Below, piece after piece: positions 1-9,157 of a DNA stretch of 64,000 bases. The DNA lies in the NCBI RefSeq assembly GCF_004283175.1, contig NZ_RXNW01000003.1, positions 1 to 64,000 on the forward strand, given 5' to 3'. Positions within the stretch are counted from its first letter, which is position 1, and each line of letters opens with the position of its first letter. The notes beneath the pieces were generated by a model. It did no database searches. It was not told the origin of the DNA and was given only the letters and a program-made list of their open reading frames with translations. The translations under genes were made by a program, and so were the position numbers. Source of the stretch: Legionella longbeachae (GTDB lineage Bacteria > Pseudomonadota > Gammaproteobacteria > Legionellales > Legionellaceae).

Positions 1-399
1 CGATTAGAAACGTTAGATATTCCCGAAGAAGGACTTTCGGTTCATTTACGTGGGTATGGTTGGGTTTTTGTATTCAAGTTTGTGGCAAAAAATGGCCGCA
101 TTGATTACGTGACGACAAACATGGAAATCCCAACACGTGAGCAGGTGCAACACATTACGGACGCACGTTGGTCAGTCGAGGTCTATCATCGAGAAGTGAA
201 ACAAACATGTGGAATAGAGCGTTGTCAGGCACGCACAGGTCGAGCGCAAAGAAATCATATCTTTCTTGCTATTGCAGCTTGGTTTGAACAACACAAATTG
301 CGTATCTCACAAAAAATTACACTGTATCAACAAAACTGGAGTGTTATTAAAAATGCTATTCAGGAGCACATCAAGATCTTAATACTTCAAGCCGCATGA
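1..399 (+). CDS. DDE transposase, C-terminal part (5' end outside the window)
   Basis: The reading frame is open from the first base of the window and ends at the stop at 397-399, so only about the last 132 residues are present. The stretch containing VEVYHREVKQTCGIERCQAR carries the Y-x2-R-x3-E-x6-K type signature around the catalytic Glu of IS4/IS701-like DDE transposases, followed by a Q-x3-H segment typical of the same fold. This makes the window edge an insertion sequence copy. I could not identify a clear right terminal inverted repeat downstream of the stop, so intactness cannot be judged from here. The family assignment between IS4 and IS701 is uncertain; transposase identity is fairly sure. 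Confidence 0.75.
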   Translation, partial: RLETLDIPEEGLSVHLRGYGWVFVFKFVAKNGRIDYVTTNMEIPTREQVQHITDARWSVEVYHREVKQTCGIERCQARTGRAQRNHIFLAIAAWFEQHKLRISQKITLYQQNWSVIKNAIQEHIKILILQAA

Positions 400-628
400 G
401 CTAAGTGCAAAACTTGTGCCCAAATGAGTTTGAGTTAGCAGCATAAAGTTGGTGTCCGGTTTTTCGAGGTAAGATCAGTTTGTATTTTTATCCAAGTATT
501 AGGGCTGTATCTTTGAGCAAATAATCATTCGATCTTTGAGATGTAGCTGTAAGCCAAATAGTAGTATTATTAGAAAAAGCATAATTGCAAAAAGAACCAA
601 AATCATTAATCCTCTAAAAGGTCTGGGC

Positions 629-1237
629 TCAGTCTTTAATTCGCAAATATTTTTTTACTTGTATCACCGCCTGCTCTATGGTCACTGTACTAGTATCAAT
701 ACTGAGGTCATCTTGTCCATATTGATGGACTAGATCATATAAACCTCGAGCTCTTCCTAATACTCTATCACCTCTCATTCGTTCTCTTTCCTCGACAATA
801 TTTAAAGGACAATGAACGCCAATACGCAATACATAATAAGGAGCAAAAGCTCGTTGACAATCGTTAAACATTTTTTGGTTATGATATACTTGGTCAAAAA
901 TAACTTTGTTTCCAGTAGCTACTAACTCTGCGACTACTAGAGGCATTGCATCTATAATGGATTGAAAAACGGGGCCAAAAACAGCTTCTATTTTCTTTGG
1001 TTGCCCATTTTTCTGCACCTCAATCATTCTCACTCCCTGTTCAAGATAGGCATTATGAGGACTTTGCTCAGGACTAGCAGCATCTTCCCAATAACGTTTA
1101 GGCGATAGCATAATGAATGAGTCAAAAGAACAATACAAATAAGGCATGATAAAAGCATCTTGCAACGCTTTAGCTAAAGTTGTTTTCCCTGCACTAGAAG
1201 TACCATTTAGAATAATAATTTCAGGCCATTGAGACAT
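629..1237 (-). CDS. Chloramphenicol phosphotransferase-like P-loop kinase
   Basis: About 202 residues. A Walker A motif GTSSAGKTT sits near the N-terminus, followed by CSFDSFIM, which aligns with the substrate-facing Asp region of chloramphenicol 3-O-phosphotransferase, then KVIFDQVY and a C-terminal R-rich lid (EERERMRGDRVLGRARGL). This is the layout of the CPT-like family, ATP-dependent small-molecule kinases. The start at 1237 is chosen because AAGGA lies 8 bases upstream; an ATG three codons earlier has no room for a ribosome site. Whether it acts on chloramphenicol is not known; many homologues have no proven substrate. It is transcribed away from the neighbouring small gene and has no evident operon partner. 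Confidence 0.8.
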   Translation of the reverse strand: MSQWPEIIILNGTSSAGKTTLAKALQDAFIMPYLYCSFDSFIMLSPKRYWEDAASPEQSPHNAYLEQGVRMIEVQKNGQPKKIEAVFGPVFQSIIDAMPLVVAELVATGNKVIFDQVYHNQKMFNDCQRAFAPYYVLRIGVHCPLNIVEERERMRGDRVLGRARGLYDLVHQYGQDDLSIDTSTVTIEQAVIQVKKYLRIKD

Positions 1238-1381
1238 ATGAATCATTCCTTAACTACTCGATTATAAAATCTTACTCCACTTAGTATTTAATTCACATCA
1301 GCCAGATAAGATTATTTGAATTTGACAGCAGGGTGGTATGGTTCATTAGAACCTAATATTCCCTAAAATAAAAAATACAAT

Positions 1382-1645
1382 TTGGATGATTTAATTATTA
1401 ATGAAGCCCATGCAAAACTTGACGCAATACTGAATAAAAATAATGAGGAAATGGGTTCGCAAGATTTGAGAAACGACCTGGAAACAGTTGGGGATTATAG
1501 GGGTCAGGTATTAAATCGTATGATAGATGAGGTCGATGAACAAGCGAAAGCTAATCTTGATATTTTGCTTAAGAAATGCAATGAAGCTTTGGATTTTCTT
1601 CAAGACAGACTAGAAAATCAATCCACAATTATTTATAGAATATAG
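1382..1645 (+). CDS. Small helical hypothetical protein
   Basis: Eighty-seven codons opening with TTG; there is no in-frame ATG near the 5' end and a stop lies six codons upstream. The sequence is rich in charged residues and predicted helical, with leucine/isoleucine spacing that suggests a short coiled coil. No family is recognised. The weak start, lack of a clear ribosome site and small size mean it may be the 3' remnant of a larger gene. It ends directly before a nested inverted repeat. Confidence 0.35.
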   Translation: MDDLIINEAHAKLDAILNKNNEEMGSQDLRNDLETVGDYRGQVLNRMIDEVDEQAKANLDILLKKCNEALDFLQDRLENQSTIIYRI

Positions 1646-1650
1646 GGTTT

Positions 1651-1716
1651 GTTGACAATTCCTGCCATACTGGGTATCGCGCACATAAGCGCGATATGTG
1701 GGATCTAATTGTCAAC
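1651..1716. repeat. Nested inverted repeat (terminator or miniature element)
   Basis: Outer 10-bp perfect arms GTTGACAATT (1651-1660) and AATTGTCAAC (1707-1716) enclose an inner perfect 8-bp stem TATCGCGC (1675-1682) / GCGCGATA (1689-1696) with a 6-base loop. It lies between two convergent genes, so a bidirectional terminator role is plausible, but the spaced outer arms resemble the ends of a miniature mobile element. There is no clear U-tract next to the inner stem. Confidence 0.55.
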
Positions 1717-1730
1717 AGAGGATACTTATA

Positions 1731-4358
1731 TCAAATTTGATATATAATTTTTTGCTGGGTTCCATTAAGAGTGGGGTCAGCATAATTTTCTTTGGGTGCG
1801 AATAAGCTTCTTGCCTGAGAGACCACTGCAAGAGGCTTCTGCCCTAAAGCTAAATTTGCTTTAGGTTGCGAATGATAGCCCAATGCATCCAAAACTTTTG
1901 AAGTTGTATTTTCAGAGTGTTCTAGATCCATGCTTGCATGTTTATTGTTTGATGCAGCGGACACAATTTCCTGTTGTTTAAAACGATATAAATTGGCCAG
2001 TACAATTGTGGATTCAAGCACCACTAAAGCAACACCAATTGCCGGGTTGAGGGTAAAACCTAAGGCAACAAACAATCCTGCTGCTACTAAAGTGATTGTT
2101 GAATTATAAGCCAAACTTACAAATAGGTTTTGGTAAATATTGTCTTTGGTTTTTTTTGCGACATCAAAAGCTGTGGCAATAGGAAATAACAACCCTTGTT
2201 GGATGACTATTCCCGCGTGTTGTTGTGTGATGGTATCCCCAATATCAGATCTTACAGCAATGCCTATATTTGAATAGGCAATCGCGGTAAGATCATTGGC
2301 CGCATCACCAACCATTGCTACCTTATAGCCTTTGCTTTTTAATCGTTGAATATAGCTGGTTTTAGATACTTCACCATGTTTAGTGATCGCACCTACGGTA
2401 TTTGCACAAATATTGTCTTTAGAAATACCTAATAACAGGGCATATTTTTCTGCAGTTGTTCTATCCGCCCCTGTGCAAATATGTACTGTTTTACCAAGAC
2501 GTTTCAGGTGATTTACTGTTGCAATAGCATCATCACGCAAAGGGTCGGTTAGTGCGATTTGCCCTATTACTTTTTCGCCACGCACAATATAAACAGAGCC
2601 ATTATCAGGATTATCATAAGGTTTGGTTATCTGTGTAATTCCATTTGCCAAAAGCATGTCTTTATTACCGATCATGTAGGTTTCGCCATTGATCACACCT
2701 TTGATTCCTGAATGATGGCTTTTGTCAAGGGAACTGATTTCTAAAGATTCATTGGATACTACGTCTTGATTGTTTAGGTAAGAACTAATAATTTTTGCTA
2801 CGGGATGATCGGATTGACTTTCTAATAATGCAATATGGCGCAGGAGCTTTTTATCGTCAATCCGCAGTGTGTCTACTATAACTTCACCTTTAGTGAGAGT
2901 GCCATTCAAATCAAAAACAATGGTATCAATATCGGCGGCAGCTTGTAATGCTTTTCCGTTTTTAAATTGAATTCCATTTTCGGAAGCTTTTTTCATGCCG
3001 ATTTTAACTGCCATGGGGGTAATCAAACTTAAAGCACAAGGACAAGCGCTTACAAGAACCGATACGAGACAGTGAATGGCAAGTGCCGGAGTAAACAATA
3101 AGCTTATGGTAATGCCTGAAATAGCCGCCACTGCAAGCAATCCGGGAATGAAATATTTCAAAACTCGTTCTGCAAACAATTCAATAGGTGCTTTTTCATT
3201 ATTTGCTTGATTAATATTTTTTGCGATCAATGAGAGATATGAGTTTTGATACGTTTTTGTAACACGCATTTGCAAGGAAGGAATATGATCTGCTAAACGC
3301 ATACCCGCTTTTACTACATCACCTGGCTGAAATTCTTTAAGATGGGGGGAGCCATCGATTCTTGTGGTGTAAAGTAGGGCTTTTTCAGTTAATACACCAT
3401 CAACAGGAATCACTTCTCCTTGTTTCACTTTAATGATGTCATTAGGTATTAGTTTTTTTACGGAAATTTCCTTATCGGGATTACCTTTCAATAAAGCTAA
3501 TGGAGCAATACAATCACGCACATCTAAATTTTTATTAATCTCGTCCACTAAAGTATGCTCAATCCCTTCGGCTAAATGCCAGAAGGCTAAAACAAGAGGC
3601 GCTGCTTCAAACATCATTGGCAGGCTAGGGACAAACAGGCTGATAATGGAAACAGCAACAATGGTCAAAGTGCTTATTGTATATAATGCCGAGGTATCCC
3701 ATTTTTTTTCCCGCAATGCATCCCATGCTGATTGATAAACAGTATACCCCAAATATAATGTCATCAAAGTGGTAAGCCCTGTTATCACATAATAGGCCGT
3801 CATGGGAATATTAAAACTTGCAATAGAAAGAGCCAGTAAGCCTATCCCCCAAATCAAACCTAAAGCAGCTTTAAGCCAATGATTCTCATGACTATGGGTA
3901 TGACCATGGGCATGGCCATGGGAGAGATCATGATTATGATTGTGGAAATGATCCTGGCAATGATCAGGACAATGTCCATGAGCATGCTTATGAGAAGAAT
4001 TGTGTTTGGATTTTTTTTTGTGTTTCTTAATAGGATAATGTTGTTCAGTGCTCGAAGTATGTTGATGATTTTCACACACCAGCTCTTCTTCATCTGAAAG
4101 AGCTTCTTTCTCTATTGTTTCGCTTACCACAATGTTTGCTTTCAGCAATAGCTGAGTTACTTTAGTTTGCAGGTCAAGGGTATCTTTGGATTTGCATAAC
4201 AAACTGATGCTTTTATTTTGACTGTCCAAATCGATTGCCACTCGGGCTAATCCCAAATCCTTGGCTTCATTCAAAATTTGTTCAATTTTTTCTTTCGTTT
4301 TTTTCGGATCGAGAAGTTGAACATCGTCTAAGAAGTACAATCGATAATTGTAATACAT
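1731..4358 (-). CDS. Atypical heavy-metal P1B-type ATPase with His-rich N-terminal loop
   Basis: 875 residues. An N-terminal domain of about 90 residues without CxxC is followed by a His-rich stretch (roughly residues 95-160, many HGH/HNHNH runs) likely to bind Zn or a similar ion, then membrane helices and the ion-site motif CPC at 439-441. The phosphorylation site reads DLNGTLT (Asp483) instead of DKTGTLT, and the hinge motif reads GDAANDLTA instead of GDGxNDAPA; the HP motif is present as HPVAK. These variants keep the Asp nucleophile but change residues that are nearly invariant in transporting P-type ATPases. The gene is divergent from a Zur-like repressor, with a Zur-like palindrome 70-90 bp upstream of its start. 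Metal and direction of transport cannot be read from sequence; zinc is the inference. Confidence 0.85.
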   Translation of the reverse strand: MYYNYRLYFLDDVQLLDPKKTKEKIEQILNEAKDLGLARVAIDLDSQNKSISLLCKSKDTLDLQTKVTQLLLKANIVVSETIEKEALSDEEELVCENHQHTSSTEQHYPIKKHKKKSKHNSSHKHAHGHCPDHCQDHFHNHNHDLSHGHAHGHTHSHENHWLKAALGLIWGIGLLALSIASFNIPMTAYYVITGLTTLMTLYLGYTVYQSAWDALREKKWDTSALYTISTLTIVAVSIISLFVPSLPMMFEAAPLVLAFWHLAEGIEHTLVDEINKNLDVRDCIAPLALLKGNPDKEISVKKLIPNDIIKVKQGEVIPVDGVLTEKALLYTTRIDGSPHLKEFQPGDVVKAGMRLADHIPSLQMRVTKTYQNSYLSLIAKNINQANNEKAPIELFAERVLKYFIPGLLAVAAISGITISLLFTPALAIHCLVSVLVSACPCALSLITPMAVKIGMKKASENGIQFKNGKALQAAADIDTIVFDLNGTLTKGEVIVDTLRIDDKKLLRHIALLESQSDHPVAKIISSYLNNQDVVSNESLEISSLDKSHHSGIKGVINGETYMIGNKDMLLANGITQITKPYDNPDNGSVYIVRGEKVIGQIALTDPLRDDAIATVNHLKRLGKTVHICTGADRTTAEKYALLLGISKDNICANTVGAITKHGEVSKTSYIQRLKSKGYKVAMVGDAANDLTAIAYSNIGIAVRSDIGDTITQQHAGIVIQQGLLFPIATAFDVAKKTKDNIYQNLFVSLAYNSTITLVAAGLFVALGFTLNPAIGVALVVLESTIVLANLYRFKQQEIVSAASNNKHASMDLEHSENTTSKVLDALGYHSQPKANLALGQKPLAVVSQARSLFAPKENYADPTLNGTQQKIIYQI

Positions 4359-4431
4359 GGTTTTTTACCCCCAAAAATCCAAAAGGAAAGTGGCTCAAAA
4401 ATTTTCAAATTGCACACCAACGCCATTAAAG

Positions 4432-4446
4432 TGTTACATTATAACG
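4432..4446. promoter_or_regulatory. Candidate Zur operator
   Basis: TGTTACATTATAACG closely follows the Zur consensus TGTTATANTATAACA as I remember it for E. coli, differing at two defined positions. It lies in the divergent region between the P-type ATPase (start 4358) and the Zur-like gene (start 4621), a usual place for a Zur-controlled divergent promoter pair. This is a pattern match only. Confidence 0.5.
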
Positions 4447-4620
4447 ATTCATTGCTAAAGAACAAGGATAATTAAGTAATTTTTATACATAAGCGAATGG
4501 GATATGGCCAAGGATTTTATGCGGCAAAATAATTCGTGCTTCGGGGCAGGATTCTTTTTTCGTGAAATGAAGACTGTGTTACACTAGTTGACTTAAATCT
4601 AAAAACCTAAAGATAATTTG

Positions 4621-5067
4621 ATGAAGCATAATTTGTTGGACAAAGCCTATAAGCATTGTGTGAACCATGGTTATCGATTTACAGAGCCAAGGGAACGTGT
4701 CCTCAAAATATTAATCGCAGAAAAGGTGCCACTTAGTGCATATGAGATATTGCAAAAATTATCTATGGAAGTTGAGAACCCCAAGCCACCTACCGTCTAT
4801 CGTGCTATCCAATTTTGGCACCAGGAAGGATTTATTCATTGTATTGATAGCCTTAAATCCTATATTGCCTGTCTGCACGGGCATCATGTGGGTCAAGCAC
4901 AATTTCTTATATGCAACCAATGTGATTTTGTCAAAGAATTAGAGTGCATTATAGATTTTACACCCGTACAAGAATCAGCTGACGCAATTCAATTTTCAAT
5001 TATCAATTGTACGGTAGAAATCAAAGGATTGTGCGCACACTGCAATCGAGGCCATCAAGGGTGTTAG
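4621..5067 (+). CDS. zur: Fur-family transcriptional regulator, Zur type
   Basis: 148 residues. The N-terminal winged helix carries the Fur-family pattern RFTEPRERVLKIL...PPTVYRAIQFW. The C-terminal half holds the metal-sensing and structural sites: HGHH followed by CNQC (structural zinc pair one) and CAHC near the end (pair two). The pattern with HGHHVGQAQFLIC and a short C-terminus is typical of Zur, the zinc-responsive repressor, rather than Fur. I place the start at the ATG at 4621; a TTG immediately before it is also possible. It is divergent from the P-type ATPase and likely controls it and itself through the palindrome at 4432-4446. Confidence 0.85.
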   Translation: MKHNLLDKAYKHCVNHGYRFTEPRERVLKILIAEKVPLSAYEILQKLSMEVENPKPPTVYRAIQFWHQEGFIHCIDSLKSYIACLHGHHVGQAQFLICNQCDFVKELECIIDFTPVQESADAIQFSIINCTVEIKGLCAHCNRGHQGC

Positions 5068-5191
5068 AGTATCTTTATACAATTATTTAAATTTAAATGA
5101 TACAAAAATTATTTCTTATCATATAAGATAGATCAATAAATTTATTTGAATACCACAAGTTAGCCTCAGCTTCTTAGTTTAAGGATATACT

Positions 5192-7738
5192 ATGACATGT
5201 AGATTTACTTCTTTGATGACGCGTATTGGTCTGGGAATTTTAGGATTATGCATCCCAATTTTGGGGATGGCACTTTCTAAACCGACGTTCAGTATAGTAG
5301 CAACTACACCAACTCAAGTTATAGTTCCTAGTACAGGGTCCGTAAAGGTAAACTATCAAGTGACCAATAACACCAAACTAACACGCACCTTAACCATGGT
5401 TCCAATAAAAGGGATTAGCCAAAATACGATTGGTTTAGAAAACTGCAAAAGCCCTTTTACCTTGGCACCCAATCAATCCTGTATGCTCTCCTTGCAATTG
5501 AATGGAAATGAACTTCCTCCTTCTTATTTAGGAGGCCCTATGGTTTGTAAAACTAAGGGTCCTAAAGATCCGAGCCCAAGCCCTTTTTTATGTTCACGGC
5601 CTAGTGCAGAATCCATTTTAAGCATTAAAGTGGCACCTTTGCTTGCTATTAAAGTTTATCATGGGCGGCCTTTGCTGAATTCTACCGTGCCCCAGGGTTT
5701 AAGCAGAAAGTTTTACGCTATAGGTTTTTTTGCTAATCAAATCCATAAAAATTTGACACAAAGTGTAGCGTGGCATTCTTCAGCTCCCTCTATTGCAACT
5801 GTTTCGAATTCTTCGGGATCTTATGGAGTCGTTACTGGCGTTAATGTGGGTGATGCAACTATATCTGCCTCATTAAACGGTTTATCAGGTTCAGCACCCA
5901 TACAAGTTAATGCTGCGGTAGTGACCCAGCTTCAGATTACACCAACAGATCCGTCTATTGCTAAAGGAACAAAGCAGCAATTTACAGCAACGGGCGTCTT
6001 ATCTAATGGATCTACTCTGGATTTGACGACCCAGGTGCATTGGATATCCTCAAATTCTGCTGTAGCTGGCATCTCTAATGCTTCAGGAAGCCAAGGCCTG
6101 GCTACAGGAAATGCAGTAGGCACAACCACCATCACTGCTTCGTATGCAGGCCAAACAATGAGCACTTCATTGAAAGTAACTGCAGCAACCTTAAGCTTAA
6201 TCCAGGTAACTCCTGTTAATCCCTCCATCCATAAAGGAACAGCGCAACAATTTATGGCAACAGGAGTATATTCAGATGACAGTACTGAGGATTTAACTTC
6301 TTTTGTTACATGGAGCTCTTCTAATCCTCAGGTTGCAAGCATTGAAAATACTCCTGATACCCCGGGATTAGCTCTAGGTGTTGGTACAGGGGGAAGTACA
6401 ATTACTGCAACTTATGGAAGTGTGTCTGGTAATGCACTTCTTACCGTTACCCCAGCCCAGCTCACTTCCATAGTAGTTAGTCCCTATAATATCTCTTTAC
6501 CTAATGGTTATTCGCAACAATATACCGCCAAAGGTATTTATACCGATAACACAACGCAAGATTTAACCAAAGAGGTGGCATGGGCTTCTAGTGATACCCG
6601 TGTAGCGACTATTTCCAATGCGCCAGATAGCCCAGGAGCGGCTGTAGGAAAAGGGGTAGGTAGTACCGTAATTACTGCCAGTTTAAGTGGTGTTACCGGA
6701 GCTGCCCCGTTAAACATCATTGAAGCGGTTCTTGATTCTATTGTTGTGACTCCAGCAAATGCATCCCTGCCATTGGGAACCAACCAACAATATAGAGCTA
6801 TGGGAATTTTTTCAGATGCATCCGAAGAGAATTTAACTAGTGATGTGACTTGGACTTCTTCCAATACGAGTGCTGTTACAATCTCCAATGCCACTGGCAC
6901 TCAAGGATTGGCCCAATCAGTAAGCTTAGGCAATGCCACCCTAAAAGCGAGTTTGAATGGCATCTCAGGCACTACAGGCGTTAATGTCTCGGAGGCTACG
7001 CTCACTGGTATTACGGTGACACCAGCAGACAGTTCCATTCCCAGAGGCATAAATTCAACCCAACAAATGAAAGCAACAGGAACTTATACTGATTCAACGA
7101 CTAAAGATATTACTACCGAGGTATATTGGCAATCAGCCAATGGAAGTATTGCCACTGTATCCAATGCAGTAGGGAGCCAAGGACTGGTAACTGCGCAAGA
7201 AGTTGCTGCAACAACCAATATCATTGCTACCAAAAGTGCGGTTTCAGGTAGTACTACATTAACTGTTTTTGCGCCACAGATAGGACAAAGTTATGGTGGG
7301 GGGATTGTCGCTTGTGATAGTGGAGGATTGTTACACTTAATCGCGGCGCCCTCCGACATTAGCTCAGGCATTATGTGGGGAGGTTATGGAACAGCCATAG
7401 GTCCAGGTGCCCAAAGCTCTATTGATGGTGCAAGCAATACCAAAGCGATTGTTAATACATTGGGGCTAAGTCAGAGTTATGCCGCTGGGCTTTGTGCTAC
7501 ATACACCGGGGGAGGTTATACGGATTGGTTCTTACCTTCTTCTGAACAACTCAATTGTCTTTGGACGACCTTTGGAACCGTAGGAGGATATTATCCGGGA
7601 GGCGATTATTGGAGTTCGACTGAATCATCTGTGAGTTCTGCTTATAATGCAATCAGTAGGAATTTTAACTATGGAATACCAACCGATGTGGGTAAGAATG
7701 CACCGCTTAGAGTCCGTTGTGTGAGACAATTCATGTAA
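5192..7738 (+). CDS. Secreted protein with six Ig-like (BIG2) repeats and a C-terminal DUF1566/Lcl-like domain
   Basis: 848 residues. A signal peptide occupies about residues 1-27. Residues about 30-145 form a beta-rich N-terminal domain with paired cysteines. Six tandem BIG2-type repeats of about 90 residues follow, starting near residues 150, 245, 333, 423, 513 and 602; each has a variant of the line T.P...S...G..QQ..A.G.Y.D.S..DLT..V.W.SS, ending in TITA. The last 150 residues, from about 694, contain the DWFLPSSEQLN and DYWSSTE motifs of DUF1566 (Lcl C-terminal-like), a lectin-like module in Legionella adhesins. AAGGA stands 7 bases before the ATG. It is probably a cell-surface or secreted adhesin; the binding partner is unknown. 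A terminator hairpin follows. Confidence 0.85.
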   Translation: MTCRFTSLMTRIGLGILGLCIPILGMALSKPTFSIVATTPTQVIVPSTGSVKVNYQVTNNTKLTRTLTMVPIKGISQNTIGLENCKSPFTLAPNQSCMLSLQLNGNELPPSYLGGPMVCKTKGPKDPSPSPFLCSRPSAESILSIKVAPLLAIKVYHGRPLLNSTVPQGLSRKFYAIGFFANQIHKNLTQSVAWHSSAPSIATVSNSSGSYGVVTGVNVGDATISASLNGLSGSAPIQVNAAVVTQLQITPTDPSIAKGTKQQFTATGVLSNGSTLDLTTQVHWISSNSAVAGISNASGSQGLATGNAVGTTTITASYAGQTMSTSLKVTAATLSLIQVTPVNPSIHKGTAQQFMATGVYSDDSTEDLTSFVTWSSSNPQVASIENTPDTPGLALGVGTGGSTITATYGSVSGNALLTVTPAQLTSIVVSPYNISLPNGYSQQYTAKGIYTDNTTQDLTKEVAWASSDTRVATISNAPDSPGAAVGKGVGSTVITASLSGVTGAAPLNIIEAVLDSIVVTPANASLPLGTNQQYRAMGIFSDASEENLTSDVTWTSSNTSAVTISNATGTQGLAQSVSLGNATLKASLNGISGTTGVNVSEATLTGITVTPADSSIPRGINSTQQMKATGTYTDSTTKDITTEVYWQSANGSIATVSNAVGSQGLVTAQEVAATTNIIATKSAVSGSTTLTVFAPQIGQSYGGGIVACDSGGLLHLIAAPSDISSGIMWGGYGTAIGPGAQSSIDGASNTKAIVNTLGLSQSYAAGLCATYTGGGYTDWFLPSSEQLNCLWTTFGTVGGYYPGGDYWSSTESSVSSAYNAISRNFNYGIPTDVGKNAPLRVRCVRQFM

Positions 7739-7744
7739 TTGGGC

Positions 7745-7767
7745 AAGAGGAGCCTTATGCTCCTCTT
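7745..7767 (+). terminator. Hairpin after the Ig-like gene
   Basis: Perfect 9-bp arms AAGAGGAGC / GCTCCTCTT separated by the 5-base loop CTTAT, starting 6 bases after the stop codon. The downstream T-run is weak, so termination may be partial. Confidence 0.6.
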
Positions 7768-7833
7768 CGATAAATATCTTGTTTTTCAAAGACAACTCTA
7801 CTGGTGATAAAATTTTAGTAAGTGAAAGGTATT

Positions 7834-8550
7834 ATGTCAGAATATTCTCCTGTATGGCCTCATGGCGAGATTATTAAAGAATTTGAAAGCATCTATGTGG
7901 TACGTGGTTCAAACATCACTTATTTTGAAAATAGGAAGATTCAACACAGTAGAAACATGACCATAATTGAGAGTAATGGTGATTTAGCACTTGTTAATAC
8001 CGTACGTTTAAATGAGGATGGATTACGAGAGCTTGATGAGTTAGGACGTGTCAGGCATGTCATCAGCATTGGCGCCTTTCATGGCAGAGATGATCGATTT
8101 TATTTAGATCGATACAATGCCTGTTTATGGACTGTTCATCTTAAAGGACAAGATAGTAACCGATACTACCCAACAACCCAGTATCTAAAGGATGCTGACA
8201 AATTACCCATAAAAAATGCTCATTTCTTTAAATTCAAAAACGCTGCTCCCCCAGAAGGATTTCTATATATTAATAATAATGAAGGAATTATTATCAGTTG
8301 TGACAGCATTAAAAATTGGTTGGAAGTGGATCAGTTTTTTAGCGAAGAGACGGCTCAAATGGCTCTCTCTCAAGGAGAAATTGCAAAAGCTCGAATCTCA
8401 CCTATTTGGCTTAAAGCCACTGGAGTACAAGGAAAGGATTTTGAACATTTATTAAAATTGAAATTTAAACATCTAATTAGCGCGCACGGGGATGTCTTAA
8501 GAGATACAGCCTATGAAGATGTTTATGACTCTGTGAGACAAATCTGTTAA
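7834..8550 (+). CDS. Conserved hypothetical protein, possible metallo-hydrolase-fold (DUF4336-like)
   Basis: 238 residues from the ATG at 7834, chosen because AAAGG lies 5 bases upstream; a GTG 12 bases earlier has no such site. The chain reads LALVNTVRLNE, then HVISIGAFHGRDDRFYLDRY, then EGIIISCDSI, and ends with LISAHGDVLRDTAYE. The spacing of an early His-x-Arg-Asp-Asp pair, a central ISCDS and a late SAHGD is reminiscent of degenerate metallo-beta-lactamase folds (HxHxDH loop, Asp, final His), but the full zinc-binding HxHxDH is not present. I therefore treat the fold as a suggestion only. No neighbour clarifies its role. Confidence 0.65.
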   Translation: MSEYSPVWPHGEIIKEFESIYVVRGSNITYFENRKIQHSRNMTIIESNGDLALVNTVRLNEDGLRELDELGRVRHVISIGAFHGRDDRFYLDRYNACLWTVHLKGQDSNRYYPTTQYLKDADKLPIKNAHFFKFKNAAPPEGFLYINNNEGIIISCDSIKNWLEVDQFFSEETAQMALSQGEIAKARISPIWLKATGVQGKDFEHLLKLKFKHLISAHGDVLRDTAYEDVYDSVRQIC

Positions 8551-8686
8551 CAAGCTATCTTTGTCTCTGTTTGTAACATCATCACTCTTTTTTTTAGGAA
8601 GACTCAATGCGCTCCGGATGCCGTGCTGGAACATCCTGAGCATTTTCCTTTCGATTTCAGTTTGATTTTTAAAGATGGAGGGTATT

Positions 8687-8905
8687 TTAGAAGAACTCGT
8701 CACCCATATCTTTGGGTTGCGCATTAATATCAAATGAATGCATTGAATCAGTAGCACTTCCAGGAATTTTTCGTGTTTCGTTCGCCCACTCACCTAAATC
8801 AATGAGCTTGCAGCGGTCAGAACAAAAGGGTTTGAACTGATTAGTAGGGTGCCAGGTATTTTTTTTCAGGCATGTTGGACAGTTGATTTTTTGATCTGTG
8901 TTCAT
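8687..8905 (-). CDS. yacG: YacG-type zinc protein, DNA gyrase inhibitor
   Basis: 72 residues from the ATG at 8905 (an in-frame ATG at 8917 is an alternative). The core reads CPTC, then FKPFCSDRCKLIDLGEWANE, which is the YacG signature: four cysteines binding one zinc and the conserved LIDLGxWA motif. E. coli YacG is about 65 residues and inhibits gyrase by binding GyrB. In many gammaproteobacteria yacG sits beside coaE and zapD; here it stands alone between an unrelated gene and rtcB. Confidence 0.85.
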   Translation of the reverse strand: MNTDQKINCPTCLKKNTWHPTNQFKPFCSDRCKLIDLGEWANETRKIPGSATDSMHSFDINAQPKDMGDEFF

Positions 8906-9157
8906 AATTTTCTTCATAAATTTCTCTTGGGAAGTATACGCATATGTATCTCTTGGTAGCAATTATTTTTAGTCGCAACTGAGAAAATAAGGATTCATTT
9001 TCATGGTGTGCTAATGCCAAATAAATTGTCAATACACCTTAATGTGTCGCATTTATGAGTGCTATAACCCATTTTCATTCTTGGTCAATCCCAAACGTAT
9101 ATGCCAGTCGAAATAGAATAACTGGATATAAAGAAAAAAAGTATTCATGAAGGCACA

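Noticed and set aside
3860-4097. Met- and Ile-rich reading frames on both strands opposite the His-rich loop of the P-type ATPase
   Set aside because: They are frame shadows of repeated CAT/CAC His codons (ATG on the other strand); no ribosome site and no coding logic.
5930-6900. Long antisense frames opposite the Ig-like repeat gene
   Set aside because: Repeat-rich, GC-balanced coding DNA gives open antisense frames; they lack starts and family likeness.
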